This document shows positions 7,376-14,295 of a stretch of 14,540 nt of DNA, piece by piece. Source of the DNA: Thermococci archaeon. GTDB lineage: Archaea; Methanobacteriota_B; Thermococci; Thermococcales; Thermococcaceae. Every line of letters starts with the position of its first letter. Positions within the stretch are counted from its first letter, which is position 1. Location of the stretch: positions 1 to 14,540 of the forward strand of contig QMUI01000003.1 of assembly GCA_003660485.1 (NCBI GenBank), written 5' to 3'. The notes below the pieces were generated by a model. The model was not told the origin of the DNA. It was given only the letters and a program-made list of their open reading frames with translations, and did not search any database. The translations under genes were made by a program, and so were the position numbers.

Positions 7376-7390
7376 AAATTATAAACCTTT
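7376..7390 (-). promoter_or_regulatory. BRE/TATA promoter of tRNA-Val
   Basis: On the minus strand this reads AAAGGTTTATAATTT, a good BRE plus TATA box whose centre is about 30 nt before the tRNA 5' end. On the plus strand the neighbouring CTTTAAAT (7366-7373) is about 25 nt before the candidate C/D sRNA, so the 40-bp gap may work in both directions. Confidence 0.55.
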
Positions 7391-7393
7391 CTC

Positions 7394-7464
7394 TTGGATG
7401 ATGATCTTCACGGTACCCTGAGAGCGGTTGCAATCTCGATGATGAGCCCCCTCTCGTCTGATCA
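7394..7464 (+). ncRNA. Candidate C/D box guide sRNA (2'-O-methylation)
   Basis: The plus strand has the four boxes in order: C ATGATGA (7398-7404), D' CTGA (7418-7421), C' ATGATGA (7439-7445) and D CTGA (7458-7461). Guide spaces are 13 nt (7405-7417) and 12 nt (7446-7457), close to the archaeal 12-nt rule. Bases outside boxes C and D can form a short terminal stem (7395-7397 with 7462-7464). The 17-nt D'-C' spacer is longer than usual. Such RNAs bind L7Ae, Nop5 and fibrillarin to methylate rRNA or tRNA. The antisense of the D' guide holds GUACCGUGA and that of the D guide ACGAGAGG. From memory both resemble conserved 23S rRNA stretches, the second the sarcin-ricin loop. The 3' end overlaps the trmI stop on the other strand. 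Not experimentally shown. Confidence 0.65.
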
Positions 7465-8223
7465 TACCTTTCGGGCGAACGTTATGTAGCCCGTATGGGC
7501 AAGAATTGTGGTTGTAGGTCTCATGCACTCCTTCTTTACCTCTTGCTCAAAAATTACTACATCAATAGTTCTTGGCCTCATGAACACATCTCTAAACTCT
7601 CTCAGCTTCTCTCTAAGCCTTATCACCTGATTAGCGCAGGGAGTGTAGGCAACGAAGAATCCTCCTGGCTTTAATGCTTTTGCTGCATGCTCCACAACCC
7701 TTTCCGGTTGGGGTAGGTCTAAAATTACGTGATCAACGTTCTCCTCATCTATACCCTCGTATATGTCTTTCAGCTTTATCGTTACTCGATCGTCAAAACC
7801 TGCCCACTTTATGTTCTCCCAGGCAAGCTTTGCAAAATCCTCCCTTATTTCGTAGCTGACTATCCTCCCTTGGGGACCGACTATATTAGCCAAGAATAGC
7901 GTTAGAGCACCACTTCCCACTCCAGCCTCTACTATGAAATCCCCTGGAGAAATTCCTGCATATGCAACTATTAATGCTGCATCCTTTGGATGGACTATCT
8001 GAGGGCCCCGTTTCATTTTATCTATATAATCCACTATCCTGGGCTTTAGAATTTTGAACTCATGTCCTTTGTGACTCTTTATTGATTCTCCGTACTCCTT
8101 GCCAATTATCTCCTTCAGCTTTAATATTCCCAGATCGGTGTGGAAATCCCTGCTTTGAACGGTGACTAAATACCTTTTTCCCCTTGGATCAACGAGAACT
8201 ACTTTCTCTCCTTCCTTAATCAT
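7462..8223 (-). CDS. trmI: tRNA (adenine-N1)-methyltransferase TrmI (m1A57/58)
   Basis: A 253-residue class I methyltransferase that matches archaeal TrmI along its length. A small beta-rich N-terminal domain (residues 1-60) precedes QIVHPKDAALIV, the SAM-binding motif I VEAGVGSGALT (98-108), an acidic strand-2 end (SYEIRE), the catalytic-site motif DLPQPE with Asp169, and a C-terminal RPTTTILAHTGYITFARK. The Pyrococcus abyssi enzyme of this family forms N1-methyladenosine at positions 57 and 58 of the T-loop, which helps stabilise tRNA at high temperature, as a tetramer. Its start overlaps the stop of the DUF257 gene upstream by four bases (8220-8223), so the two are translationally coupled. 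It lies beside a tRNA gene, but this need not be meaningful. No missing key residues. Confidence 0.95.
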   Translation of the reverse strand: MIKEGEKVVLVDPRGKRYLVTVQSRDFHTDLGILKLKEIIGKEYGESIKSHKGHEFKILKPRIVDYIDKMKRGPQIVHPKDAALIVAYAGISPGDFIVEAGVGSGALTLFLANIVGPQGRIVSYEIREDFAKLAWENIKWAGFDDRVTIKLKDIYEGIDEENVDHVILDLPQPERVVEHAAKALKPGGFFVAYTPCANQVIRLREKLREFRDVFMRPRTIDVVIFEQEVKKECMRPTTTILAHTGYITFARKV

Positions 8224-8834
8224 CCCTTCTTCACCAGAACTCCCTTATTTGAGGCATATATTACCAATGGGCTTATCTCTTCTAAGGCTGCAACGCTCTT
8301 TTCAGGGGCTAGATCCAAGTTCAGGAGGTATATTGAAGTCCAGTCTTCTATTGGTAGAACACTTCTACTTAGCAGAATTGTCTCTAGAGCCCTCTCCCCT
8401 CCAAAATATAAGTACTCGGCAAGTCCTACCGTGATGAATACTACCCTCTTTGATGACTTAGCCAGGATTTCCCTTATTCCTGGGTAGTACAACTTAATAA
8501 ATTCTGAGAGCTCATACGTGAGAGGAATTTCTTCAACTATTTCACTATAGCTAATCTTCCCAGGCCCGATTTTAACTGCCTTAACATTCCCCATTATGCT
8601 CTCCATTACCCTCTTGTACTTTTCAGGGGAGACTCTCCTTATGTACGTTCTGAAAAGTATATCCCCCACACCAAAAAAATCGTCTATGACTACCTCAAAG
8701 TCTTCAATAAAACTCATGACTAAGTTGTCCCAAAGAAGTTCGTGAGCGGGAAATGTACTGGGATATTCTATTATCGCTATATCCCCATTCTTTATTTCAT
8801 CTATGATCATTTTAGCTATGATGCCACGTTCCAT
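8220..8834 (-). CDS. DUF257 family protein, first gene of the trmI operon
   Basis: A 204-residue protein of a family named for Pyrococcus/Thermococcus proteins of unknown function. It has alternating strands and helices: GDIAIIEYPSTFPAHELLWD at residues 17-36, EVVIDDFFGVGDILF, a central AVKIGPG, RVVFITVGLAEYL, and ends with PLVIYASNKGVLVKK. Pattern and order resemble a KaiC/RecA-like fold with strand 1 followed by YPSTFPAHELL where a Walker A loop would be, but there is no GK[ST], so ATP binding is unlikely. GGGGAG 6 nt before the ATG supports the start. It is coupled to trmI, with a 4-nt overlap, and shares the layout of the DUF257 protein at 12121. No signal peptide or membrane segment. Its role is unknown. 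Confidence 0.75.
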   Translation of the reverse strand: MERGIIAKMIIDEIKNGDIAIIEYPSTFPAHELLWDNLVMSFIEDFEVVIDDFFGVGDILFRTYIRRVSPEKYKRVMESIMGNVKAVKIGPGKISYSEIVEEIPLTYELSEFIKLYYPGIREILAKSSKRVVFITVGLAEYLYFGGERALETILLSRSVLPIEDWTSIYLLNLDLAPEKSVAALEEISPLVIYASNKGVLVKKG

Positions 8835-8848
8835 ACTTGCTCCCCAAA

Positions 8849-8877
8849 GATTTTAAACCCATGAAATTTTTAAAGTT
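8849..8877. promoter_or_regulatory. Back-to-back TATA boxes of SRP19 (+) and DUF257-trmI (-)
   Basis: GATTTTAAAC (8849-8858) on the plus strand predicts a start near 8879, about 13 nt before the SRP19 ATG. AACTTTAAAAATT on the minus strand (8865-8877) predicts a start near 8845, about 11 nt before the DUF257 ATG. The two cores lie within 30 bp, so their use could be mutually exclusive. Based on spacing only. Confidence 0.45.
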
Positions 8878-8891
8878 TGGGGGATTTTAAA

Positions 8892-9194
8892 ATGGGAAAA
8901 TTTGTTGTTTGGCCCTCTGAGCTTGATGCTAGGCTCACCAAAAAATATGGAAGGATAGTCCCTAGGAACATCGCGGTTGATAATCCCTCTTTAGATGAAA
9001 TAATTGATGCCTTAGAGATGATTGGGGTTAAAGTAATTGAGATTGAGCGAGATAAACTAAACCCGAGGTTATCTGGGGTAGATGAAGATTTGAGGACCTA
9101 TGGAATGCTCATCGTAGATAGCCCCTATGGAAAGGCAAAAACACTCAAACTTGTTGCTCAGAAAATCAGAGAGCTTAGGAAGAGAAAGAAGTAA
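8892..9194 (+). CDS. srp19: Signal recognition particle protein SRP19
   Basis: A 100-residue basic protein matching archaeal SRP19: it starts MGKFVVWPSELDARLTKKYG, followed by RIVPRNIAVDNPSLDEI. A central KLNPRLSGVDEDLRTYG and a C-terminal SPYGKAKTLKLVAQKIRELR are the RNA-contacting hallmarks. The tail is lysine/arginine-rich. It binds helices 6 and 8 of 7S RNA and primes loading of SRP54 for co-translational membrane targeting. I choose the ATG at 8892, not the TTG at 8877, because GGGGGA lies 7 nt before it and the family starts with this Met. The gene ends exactly one base before the convergent RAM-domain gene, with no intergenic base. Confidence 0.95.
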   Translation: MGKFVVWPSELDARLTKKYGRIVPRNIAVDNPSLDEIIDALEMIGVKVIEIERDKLNPRLSGVDEDLRTYGMLIVDSPYGKAKTLKLVAQKIRELRKRKK

Positions 9195-9437
9195 CTACTC
9201 TTCTTCAATTTCGACGACAATTGCTGTGGTTGTGTCTATAACTCCATCAATGTTATGGATATCGTGGAGTATCTTCCTTGTTAACTCTCCCAAGTCTGAG
9301 GCCTCTATGTGAACTATAGCGTCGTAGGGGCCAGTAACGGCATCTGCCTTTGTAACTCCTGGTATCTTCTTAATCTCCTCAATAACCTTCTGGACTTTTC
9401 CTATCTCAATTGTCAACAAAACGTACGCCCTAACCAT
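9195..9437 (-). CDS. Stand-alone Lrp/AsnC-type ligand-binding (RAM) domain protein
   Basis: An 80-residue protein starting MVRAYVLLTIEIGKVQKVIE that contains just the ferredoxin-like RAM domain of Lrp/AsnC regulators: IPGVTKADAVTGPYDAIVHI, then DLGELTRKILHDIHNIDGV and a final TTTAIVVEI strand. There is no helix-turn-helix. The conserved GxYD stretch (GPYDAI) is intact. Proteins of this kind form ring-like oligomers and bind amino acids or similar ligands, or modulate full-length Lrp partners; the ligand here is unknown. I prefer the ATG at 9435-9437 over the earlier one at 9462-9464, which would add nine residues outside the domain; GGGTGTGG lies just upstream. It converges on SRP19 with zero spacing. 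Confidence 0.85.
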   Translation of the reverse strand: MVRAYVLLTIEIGKVQKVIEEIKKIPGVTKADAVTGPYDAIVHIEASDLGELTRKILHDIHNIDGVIDTTTAIVVEIEEE

Positions 9438-9548
9438 TTTCCACACCCTTGGGAGTTTTCTCAATGAAAGATTAGTTTACTCAGCTTATATCGTTTTCCA
9501 TCGGACACCGAAAGGTTAAATTCTCCAGAGGGGGGAAGTATTAATCGT

Positions 9549-10772
9549 ATGATAAGGGTTAACTCTCAGCTTTGTGCGGTATGTAAAGGTAGGAAACTCC
9601 TTTGTGGTAGGCCTGTCTGTCCCATTCTGGAAAGATTTAGGGCAGTTCGAGAGGTCACTCCCTTAATAAATAGGGAGGACATTTTTGGTTCATCCCCACC
9701 AAGCATTTTTGTTGGAGAATATGGATATCCGAAGGTAAGACTTGGCCCACTGGTTCCCCCAATAGAGGGTGAGACATCTCACCTAGATAATCCGAACTCC
9801 TGGGAGAACGTCACGATAGGGGACGTACTAAAGTACAGGTCTCTCCTGGTTATGGGTCAAGTAAAAGCTGATGTTGATGTAAGGAAATCTGGGAGGCTAA
9901 TTGAAAGTATTCAGGAGTTGGCATTGTCTTCTAAGCCCGTGGATAGTGAAATCCTCTTAAAAGGAAAACCAGTCATTAAGGTTCTTCCGAGTGAATTCGC
10001 ACCTCCACTGGGGCCTAGGGGAATACTAAGGAAATTTGATATTGTTGATAACCCAAAGGTACCTAGGAAAGTTGATTATGTGGTTAGCGATGAACTTAAG
10101 GCCAAGGATGCGATAATAACTTTATATGAGGCAGGTTTTGATGAGTATTACATAATAAGGCTATTGTCCGCTGGATTACTTGGGGTTAGGAAAAAGTTAG
10201 TGCCTACAAGGTGGAGCATTACTGCAGTTCAGGACACAATAGGTAGTTACCTTAGGAAGATCATCCTTGATTATGAACCTATAAAGGAGTATGAGTTGTA
10301 CTTTCACGAATTCCTGGGCAATAGGTACATAGTCCTTTTAATCCCCAGGATGTATTCCTTTGAGCTCCTTGAGGTCTGGCTGAAAGGTTCCCTTTTTGGT
10401 AGTGATGAGCCTTCCGTGATTCATGACTATGAGGACTTCAGGGGAATAAAGGGGTACGCTGAAGAGACAAGTGGGGCTTATTACGCTGCAAGGTTAAGCG
10501 TCTTGGAGTATTTGAGGAGAAGAAAAAGGCAGGCAAGTGCGATAGTATTTAGGGAAGTTACACCGGCCTATTACGCCCCGCTTGGCGTATGGCAGGTTCG
10601 GGTTGGGGTAAGAAAGGCATTAGAAAATATTCCTCAAACTTTTGAAACACTTACGGAAGCTTTAAATGAGATTAGGAGAATACTACAACATCCTTTAGGT
10701 AAGTACTTAGACAGGAGTTGGTTGATTAGGCAATTAAGACAGAGAAGTATTGAGGATTTTCTGGGGGTTTAG
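9549..10772 (+). CDS. nreA: Archaeal DNA repair protein NreA
   Basis: A 407-residue protein matching the archaeal NreA family. It has an N-terminal zinc finger C9-x2-C12-x6-C19-x4-C24, followed by the family's P/G-rich region (IFVGEYGYPKVRLGPLVPP), a VGVRKA stretch and a C-terminal PCNA-binding motif Q398-R-S-I401-E-D-F404-L, close to the end. NreA proteins act in repair of DNA damage with PCNA; in Haloferax a mutant is sensitive to mitomycin C (family knowledge). No nuclease or ATPase motif is visible, and its biochemistry is unclear. Start at ATG 9549; a GAGGGGGG purine run about 10 nt upstream is a spaced ribosome site. The CBS gene follows after two bases, so they probably form an operon. 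Confidence 0.9.
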   Translation: MIRVNSQLCAVCKGRKLLCGRPVCPILERFRAVREVTPLINREDIFGSSPPSIFVGEYGYPKVRLGPLVPPIEGETSHLDNPNSWENVTIGDVLKYRSLLVMGQVKADVDVRKSGRLIESIQELALSSKPVDSEILLKGKPVIKVLPSEFAPPLGPRGILRKFDIVDNPKVPRKVDYVVSDELKAKDAIITLYEAGFDEYYIIRLLSAGLLGVRKKLVPTRWSITAVQDTIGSYLRKIILDYEPIKEYELYFHEFLGNRYIVLLIPRMYSFELLEVWLKGSLFGSDEPSVIHDYEDFRGIKGYAEETSGAYYAARLSVLEYLRRRKRQASAIVFREVTPAYYAPLGVWQVRVGVRKALENIPQTFETLTEALNEIRRILQHPLGKYLDRSWLIRQLRQRSIEDFLGV

Positions 10773-10774
10773 GG

Positions 10775-11293
10775 ATGGAAAGGAAGGTTGCAAGGATAAT
10801 GGGTAAGAGGAAACTTATCCTATTAGCTAGGAAGAAAGAACTGAGCCATAACATAAAGTACATATCAAAAGTTCCCGTAAGGATAGTTATGGATAAGGAG
10901 TTCCTAAAGGTTCGTCCCGAAATCCCAATTTTTGAGCTCATAGGAATGTTCACAAGCGAAGAGACATCCGCAGTGGTTGTTGATGAAAGGGATAGATTAA
11001 TTGGCTTTATAACAATGAAAGATTTGTTGAGCTATTTTGTTCCCCCCAGGAAGTACTCCGTTGTGGGTTTTGGGCTGCTTAAGAGGTATGCCTTTACGAG
11101 GGCATCTAGGGTTGCAGATGTGATGGTAAAAAGACCCATAACGATTAGCGTCAATGATACCCTTGGCCATGCCATAAAGCTCATGATTGAAACTGGAAAA
11201 CACCATTTGCCCGTCATTGATGAAGAGAGAAAGGTACATGGTATACTGGAAGTTAAGGACATAATAAGGCTGATCAGGATAGTCGCAATGTAG
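10775..11293 (+). CDS. Two-CBS-domain protein
   Basis: A 172-residue protein with a basic N-terminal stretch (residues 1-30, MERKVARIMGKRKLILLARK) and two CBS motifs. CBS1 covers about residues 33-92 (VRIVMDKEFLKVRPEIPIFE, then TSAVVVDERDRLIGFITMKD). CBS2 covers about 107-168 (VADVMVKRPITISVNDTLGH, then HHLPVIDEERKVHGILEVKD). CBS pairs usually bind adenosine nucleotides or SAM as regulators. No catalytic domain is attached; the basic N-terminus could contact DNA or RNA, but that is a guess. It follows nreA with a 2-nt gap, and the GGGGG at the nreA end serves as ribosome site, so it is likely translationally coupled. The pairing may hint at nucleotide-sensing control of repair. Confidence 0.9.
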   Translation: MERKVARIMGKRKLILLARKKELSHNIKYISKVPVRIVMDKEFLKVRPEIPIFELIGMFTSEETSAVVVDERDRLIGFITMKDLLSYFVPPRKYSVVGFGLLKRYAFTRASRVADVMVKRPITISVNDTLGHAIKLMIETGKHHLPVIDEERKVHGILEVKDIIRLIRIVAM

Positions 11294-11322
11294 ACCGAGG
11301 TGTTAGGATATTTGCCAAGGTA

Positions 11323-11344
11323 CGAAAAAAAATATTTATAAATT
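11323..11344 (+). promoter_or_regulatory. BRE/TATA promoter of zinc-ribbon regulator
   Basis: The stretch starts cgaaaaaaaatattTATAAAT: a purine-rich BRE-like run followed by a clear TATA box (11336-11344). The start point expected about 25 nt downstream falls inside the 21-A tract at 11362-11382. Confidence 0.5.
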
Positions 11345-11361
11345 ATTTTGTTAAAAAATTT

Positions 11362-11414
11362 AAAAAAAAAAAAAAAAAAAAACGGTTTTAAAAAATAAAA
11401 CCTAAAAAATAAAA
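11362..11414. repeat. 21-nt poly(A) tract and 14-bp imperfect tandem repeat
   Basis: Bases 11362-11382 are 21 consecutive A. Shortly after, TAAAAAATAAAA occurs at 11389-11400 and again at 11403-11414, a 14-bp period differing only by CC/AA. The surrounding stretch (about 11325-11425) is nearly pure A/T on the plus strand, unlike the rest of the window. It lies fully between the CBS gene and the zinc-ribbon gene. Confidence 0.9.
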
Positions 11415-11429
11415 AATTTACAAGGAAAA

Positions 11430-11843
11430 ATGAGGGAAGAAGTAATTCTTGATGTTCAAAGGTTGCTCTCACTTACAGATAGAGAGGTAATGGAGGCAGT
11501 TAGGAAACTAAGGGATGAGGTTAGGTGTCCCTATTGTGGATCATCGGAGATAGTCAAGATAGGATTCATAAAGAGGCGGAATGGGTTTGAGGTCAGGAGG
11601 TTTAAATGCAAAAATTGTGGGAAGACATTTAACGAGCTTGATGGGACTCCTCTGAGCGGTGTTCATTCATTGAGGCGAATAGTACTCATAGCGTACCTTG
11701 CATTGTACTTGAAATTTACTCCATCAACTATTATGGCGGTAGTTGACTTGAAGTATCCAACTGTCGCTAGATTGTACAGAAAGGTTATCGAGAATAAAGA
11801 ATATTTCAATAAACTATTAGAATTATTACTAAATGACCAATAG
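11430..11843 (+). CDS. Zinc-ribbon and helix-turn-helix protein (transposase-type zinc ribbon), putative regulator
   Basis: A 137-residue protein. Residues 33-63 make a zinc ribbon, C33-x2-C36 and C60-x2-C63 (CPYCGSSE..CKNCGKTF), followed by NELDGTPLSG. This is the signature of IS1/IS1595-type transposase N-termini (InsA-like). Residues 82-118 can form a helix-turn-helix (LKFTPSTIMAVVDLKYPTVA). There is no DDE catalytic domain, inverted repeats or target duplication nearby, so I see a domesticated or native DNA-binding regulator, not a mobile element. It precedes the MCP operon. The euryarchaeal archaellum activator EarA is a small DNA-binding protein of similar context. I note this only as a possibility, as I cannot verify the similarity. 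The AAGGAAAA before the ATG is a poor ribosome site. Confidence 0.7.
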   Translation: MREEVILDVQRLLSLTDREVMEAVRKLRDEVRCPYCGSSEIVKIGFIKRRNGFEVRRFKCKNCGKTFNELDGTPLSGVHSLRRIVLIAYLALYLKFTPSTIMAVVDLKYPTVARLYRKVIENKEYFNKLLELLLNDQ

Positions 11844-12120
11844 ATCTACCTAACTTTTAAATTCTGTTTATTTTATGGGATAGTTCGAAAATCGCACTTC
11901 ATAATGCGTTAATATTGGATTATTTTGTGTATTTTTCTGAAATAAAGTATTAACCTAATGGCCATATCCTCATTATCAACAGATTTTGTTAGTGCTGAAT
12001 ATTTGTTAGAATAATAACGAGAGATGTAACATTTTGTCGTATAAATTTTGAACAAAAATGCACATAAAACTTAAAATTCTCAATGTAATGTTATATTATG
12101 TGACGGGTGGTGAGGGAGCT
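11844..12120 (+). promoter_or_regulatory. AT-rich intergenic region with promoter of the DUF257-MCP operon
   Basis: No gene seen in these 277 bp. GTATAAATTTT at 12039-12049 is a TATA box predicting a start near 12065-12075, which would give a leader of about 50 nt to the ATG at 12121. A 7-bp inverted pair GTTAATA (11908-11914) and TATTAAC (11948-11954) could be a regulator site or chance. The length of this gap in a compact genome suggests regulation. Confidence 0.45.
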
Positions 12121-12783
12121 ATGCAGGTATCAGACATGCTTGGAAAGGAAAAGATAAGCATATTGGTTGAGTATACATGTGAGGATGTACTCGGCCCGAC
12201 GGTGTTTACAATACTGCAGAGGATCATGGAAAAATACAAGGAGAAGGCTCTCATTATAATTACAGATTTCCTCGACACCCTTCCGATATATAAGTATCAA
12301 GCAGAACTTTTGGGCATGAACACAGATCTAATAGATAATGTTCCAGTGATAAAGGTTGGAGGAAAGATAAGCGTCGGCAACGTGGTCTATAAGATCCCAA
12401 TCTCGGCGTACGCAGTATATAAGACCCTGTACGAGGAAGCCCTGGGGAAGGTGCTAGATAATGTAGGGCATCATAATGGCTTCTTTGTAAACGTGCAGCT
12501 TGGGATAGAGAACATAATGAACATATTTGAAAAGAAAGAGCTCATTGAACAGGTTCATGATATTGGGGAGTACGTTGTCACGAAGAGCAAGGACATTAGG
12601 GACATCGTTTTCATTAACCTTGATTCTATGAGGAATGTTTCTCTTCAAGTAATTTCAATGCTAAAGATGATCTTTCCAATAGTTTTGAAGCTAACTAATG
12701 ACGGAAAGTCGTTTGTTGTAAGTAAAAGCGTCTTTCCAAGCCTTAAAGGAAATAGCGGTACAATATGGGAGGTGGAGGAGTAA
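12121..12783 (+). CDS. DUF257 family protein, upstream partner of MCP
   Basis: Encodes 220 residues from MQVSDMLGKEKISILVEYTC. An earlier ATG at 12058 would add 21 residues, but the TATA box at 12039-12049 puts transcription start past it, and a strong GGTGGTGAGGGAG stands right before 12121. The protein has strand 1 (KISILVEYTCEDVLGPTVF) with no Walker A, then ALIIITDFLDTLPIY, a long helical centre, DIVFINLDSM and a final pair of strands ending WEVEE. It matches the DUF257 type seen at 8220-8834: a RecA/KaiC-like layout apparently without nucleotide-binding loop. Its stop (12781-12783) directly abuts the MCP start, and GGAGGTGGAGGAG near its end is the MCP ribosome site. So it is coupled to chemoreceptor synthesis and may be a receptor-linked signalling partner (inference). 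Confidence 0.75.
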   Translation: MQVSDMLGKEKISILVEYTCEDVLGPTVFTILQRIMEKYKEKALIIITDFLDTLPIYKYQAELLGMNTDLIDNVPVIKVGGKISVGNVVYKIPISAYAVYKTLYEEALGKVLDNVGHHNGFFVNVQLGIENIMNIFEKKELIEQVHDIGEYVVTKSKDIRDIVFINLDSMRNVSLQVISMLKMIFPIVLKLTNDGKSFVVSKSVFPSLKGNSGTIWEVEE

Positions 12784-14289
12784 ATGGAGTTCAAAAGAAA
12801 ACTCACGCTTTCAATATTCCTTCCCCTAATTTTGGTCGTTGTTACGGCAATAATAATTGAAAACATTGCTATCTCTGACCTCTACGATAACTTAGCGAAG
12901 ACAATGCAGATAGTAAGGTCAGGGGGCTCAGTAGAGGCTGTACAATCAAGCATGAGTTTTGCTTTGTCTCAACTGAAGAAGACATTGTGGGTTAGCATAG
13001 GGGCCATGGTTGCAGTTGCGGCTGGCTCCGGAGTAGTAGCTTATTGGTTGATGAAATCCGCACTTGATCCTGTAACTAAGATGGCCAGGGTGGCAGAGAA
13101 TATAGCCCAAGGAAGATTGAGTAGGGCCAGGCAAATGATAGGGGAAATTAGGTATGAGGAAAGGGACGAGATAGGAAAGCTACTTGAGGCATTCAAGTCT
13201 ATATCTCAGGACGTTCTCAGAACGCTTGAAGTAATAACGGAGAGAATGGAGAAGATCGCTGAGGGGGATGTGAGGGAGGATATAACCCTGCATGCAAAGG
13301 GAGACTTTGAAAGCATTCTTAACTCAATGAGGAAAACGATAACACAGCTGAGAACCCTAATGAAGACCGTAAAGGACCTTGCCCTAACGCTTGAGAAGAG
13401 GGCTGATGAGCTAACTAGGATTGCCTCAGAAATCACGGAGGCAGTAAATCAGGTGGCCGAGGCAATTCAGCAGGTTAGCACTGAAGCCCAGAGGCAACAG
13501 GAGAACATCAGCATGATAATGGATGGAATGAACATAACCGCTGATGTAACTCAGAAGACCGTTGATGCCATGGAGGAGTTCAGCGGAGTAGTCAATGAGG
13601 TAATTTCGATAGCGAGAGAGGGGAAGGAGAAGGGCGAGAAAGCGATTACCCAAGTGGGGGACATTCAGGAGGCTATGAAAGTCATTAGGGACGCGGTCCA
13701 AGAAGTAGCTGAGATGAGTAAGAACGTTGGTGAGATAATAAACACGATAGCTGATATAGCCGAGCAAACAAACCTCTTAGCATTGAATGCAGCTATAGAA
13801 GCAGCTAGGGCTGGTGAGTATGGAAGAGGGTTTGCCGTTGTAGCCCAGGAGGTTAGGAACTTAGCTGAAGAAAGCAAGGGAGCAGCTGATAGGATAAGGT
13901 CCATTCTAAGGGAAATACAAGAGAAAGTTGAGAGGGCCGTTGAGGAGACAGAAAGGGGAGCTAAGATTGTAGATAACTCAGTTGACTTCCTGAGGGAGAC
14001 GGTCAGCTACCTAATGAATATTGGGGAACTGCTCGATGATGTGGAGGAGAGGCTTAGTGCCGTTAAGTCAGAAATCGCCAACACCCAGGAGCATGTTGAG
14101 AACGCCAAGAAAGCCCTTGAGAACTTGGCAGCAAGTGCCGAGGAAATGACTGCAAGTGCCCAGGAAGTTAGTGCAAGTGCAGAGGAGCAGACCTCATCCC
14201 TAGAGGAGGTGAAGAGGAATATACTCGATCTCAGGAACATAGTTAAGGAGCTCAGGAAGGCCATTGAGTTTATAAAGGTTGAGGGGTGA
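12784..14289 (+). CDS. Methyl-accepting chemotaxis protein with minimal extracellular domain
   Basis: A 501-residue receptor. TM1 spans about residues 7-27 and TM2 about 70-91 ([20 protein letters not shown]), leaving only about 40 residues outside, too few for a classic sensor domain. HAMP follows ([20 protein letters not shown]), then a second HAMP-like unit (about residues 140-195, [20 protein letters not shown]). The cytoplasmic coiled coil carries the canonical signalling tip [43 protein letters not shown] (about residues 320-362), which binds CheA/CheW. Glu/Gln-rich helix stretches (e.g. [20 protein letters not shown]) hold likely methylation sites. It probably senses signals at or inside the membrane, or through partner proteins. 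It is directly preceded (0 bp) and followed (6 bp) by DUF257/KaiC-like genes in the same operon. No CheA, CheW or CheY is in the window. Confidence 0.95.
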   Translation: MEFKRKLTLSIFLPLILVVVTAIIIENIAISDLYDNLAKTMQIVRSGGSVEAVQSSMSFALSQLKKTLWVSIGAMVAVAAGSGVVAYWLMKSALDPVTKMARVAENIAQGRLSRARQMIGEIRYEERDEIGKLLEAFKSISQDVLRTLEVITERMEKIAEGDVREDITLHAKGDFESILNSMRKTITQLRTLMKTVKDLALTLEKRADELTRIASEITEAVNQVAEAIQQVSTEAQRQQENISMIMDGMNITADVTQKTVDAMEEFSGVVNEVISIAREGKEKGEKAITQVGDIQEAMKVIRDAVQEVAEMSKNVGEIINTIADIAEQTNLLALNAAIEAARAGEYGRGFAVVAQEVRNLAEESKGAADRIRSILREIQEKVERAVEETERGAKIVDNSVDFLRETVSYLMNIGELLDDVEERLSAVKSEIANTQEHVENAKKALENLAASAEEMTASAQEVSASAEEQTSSLEEVKRNILDLRNIVKELRKAIEFIKVEG

Positions 14290-14295
14290 ATAATA

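Noticed and set aside
11032..11472. Minus-strand 146-codon frame over the A-rich region
   Set aside because: Phe/Lys-rich translation of the poly(A) tract and shadow of the CBS gene; no ribosome site.
11430..11843. Insertion sequence with transposase
   Set aside because: Only the zinc ribbon/HTH part is present; no DDE domain, terminal inverted repeats or target duplication.
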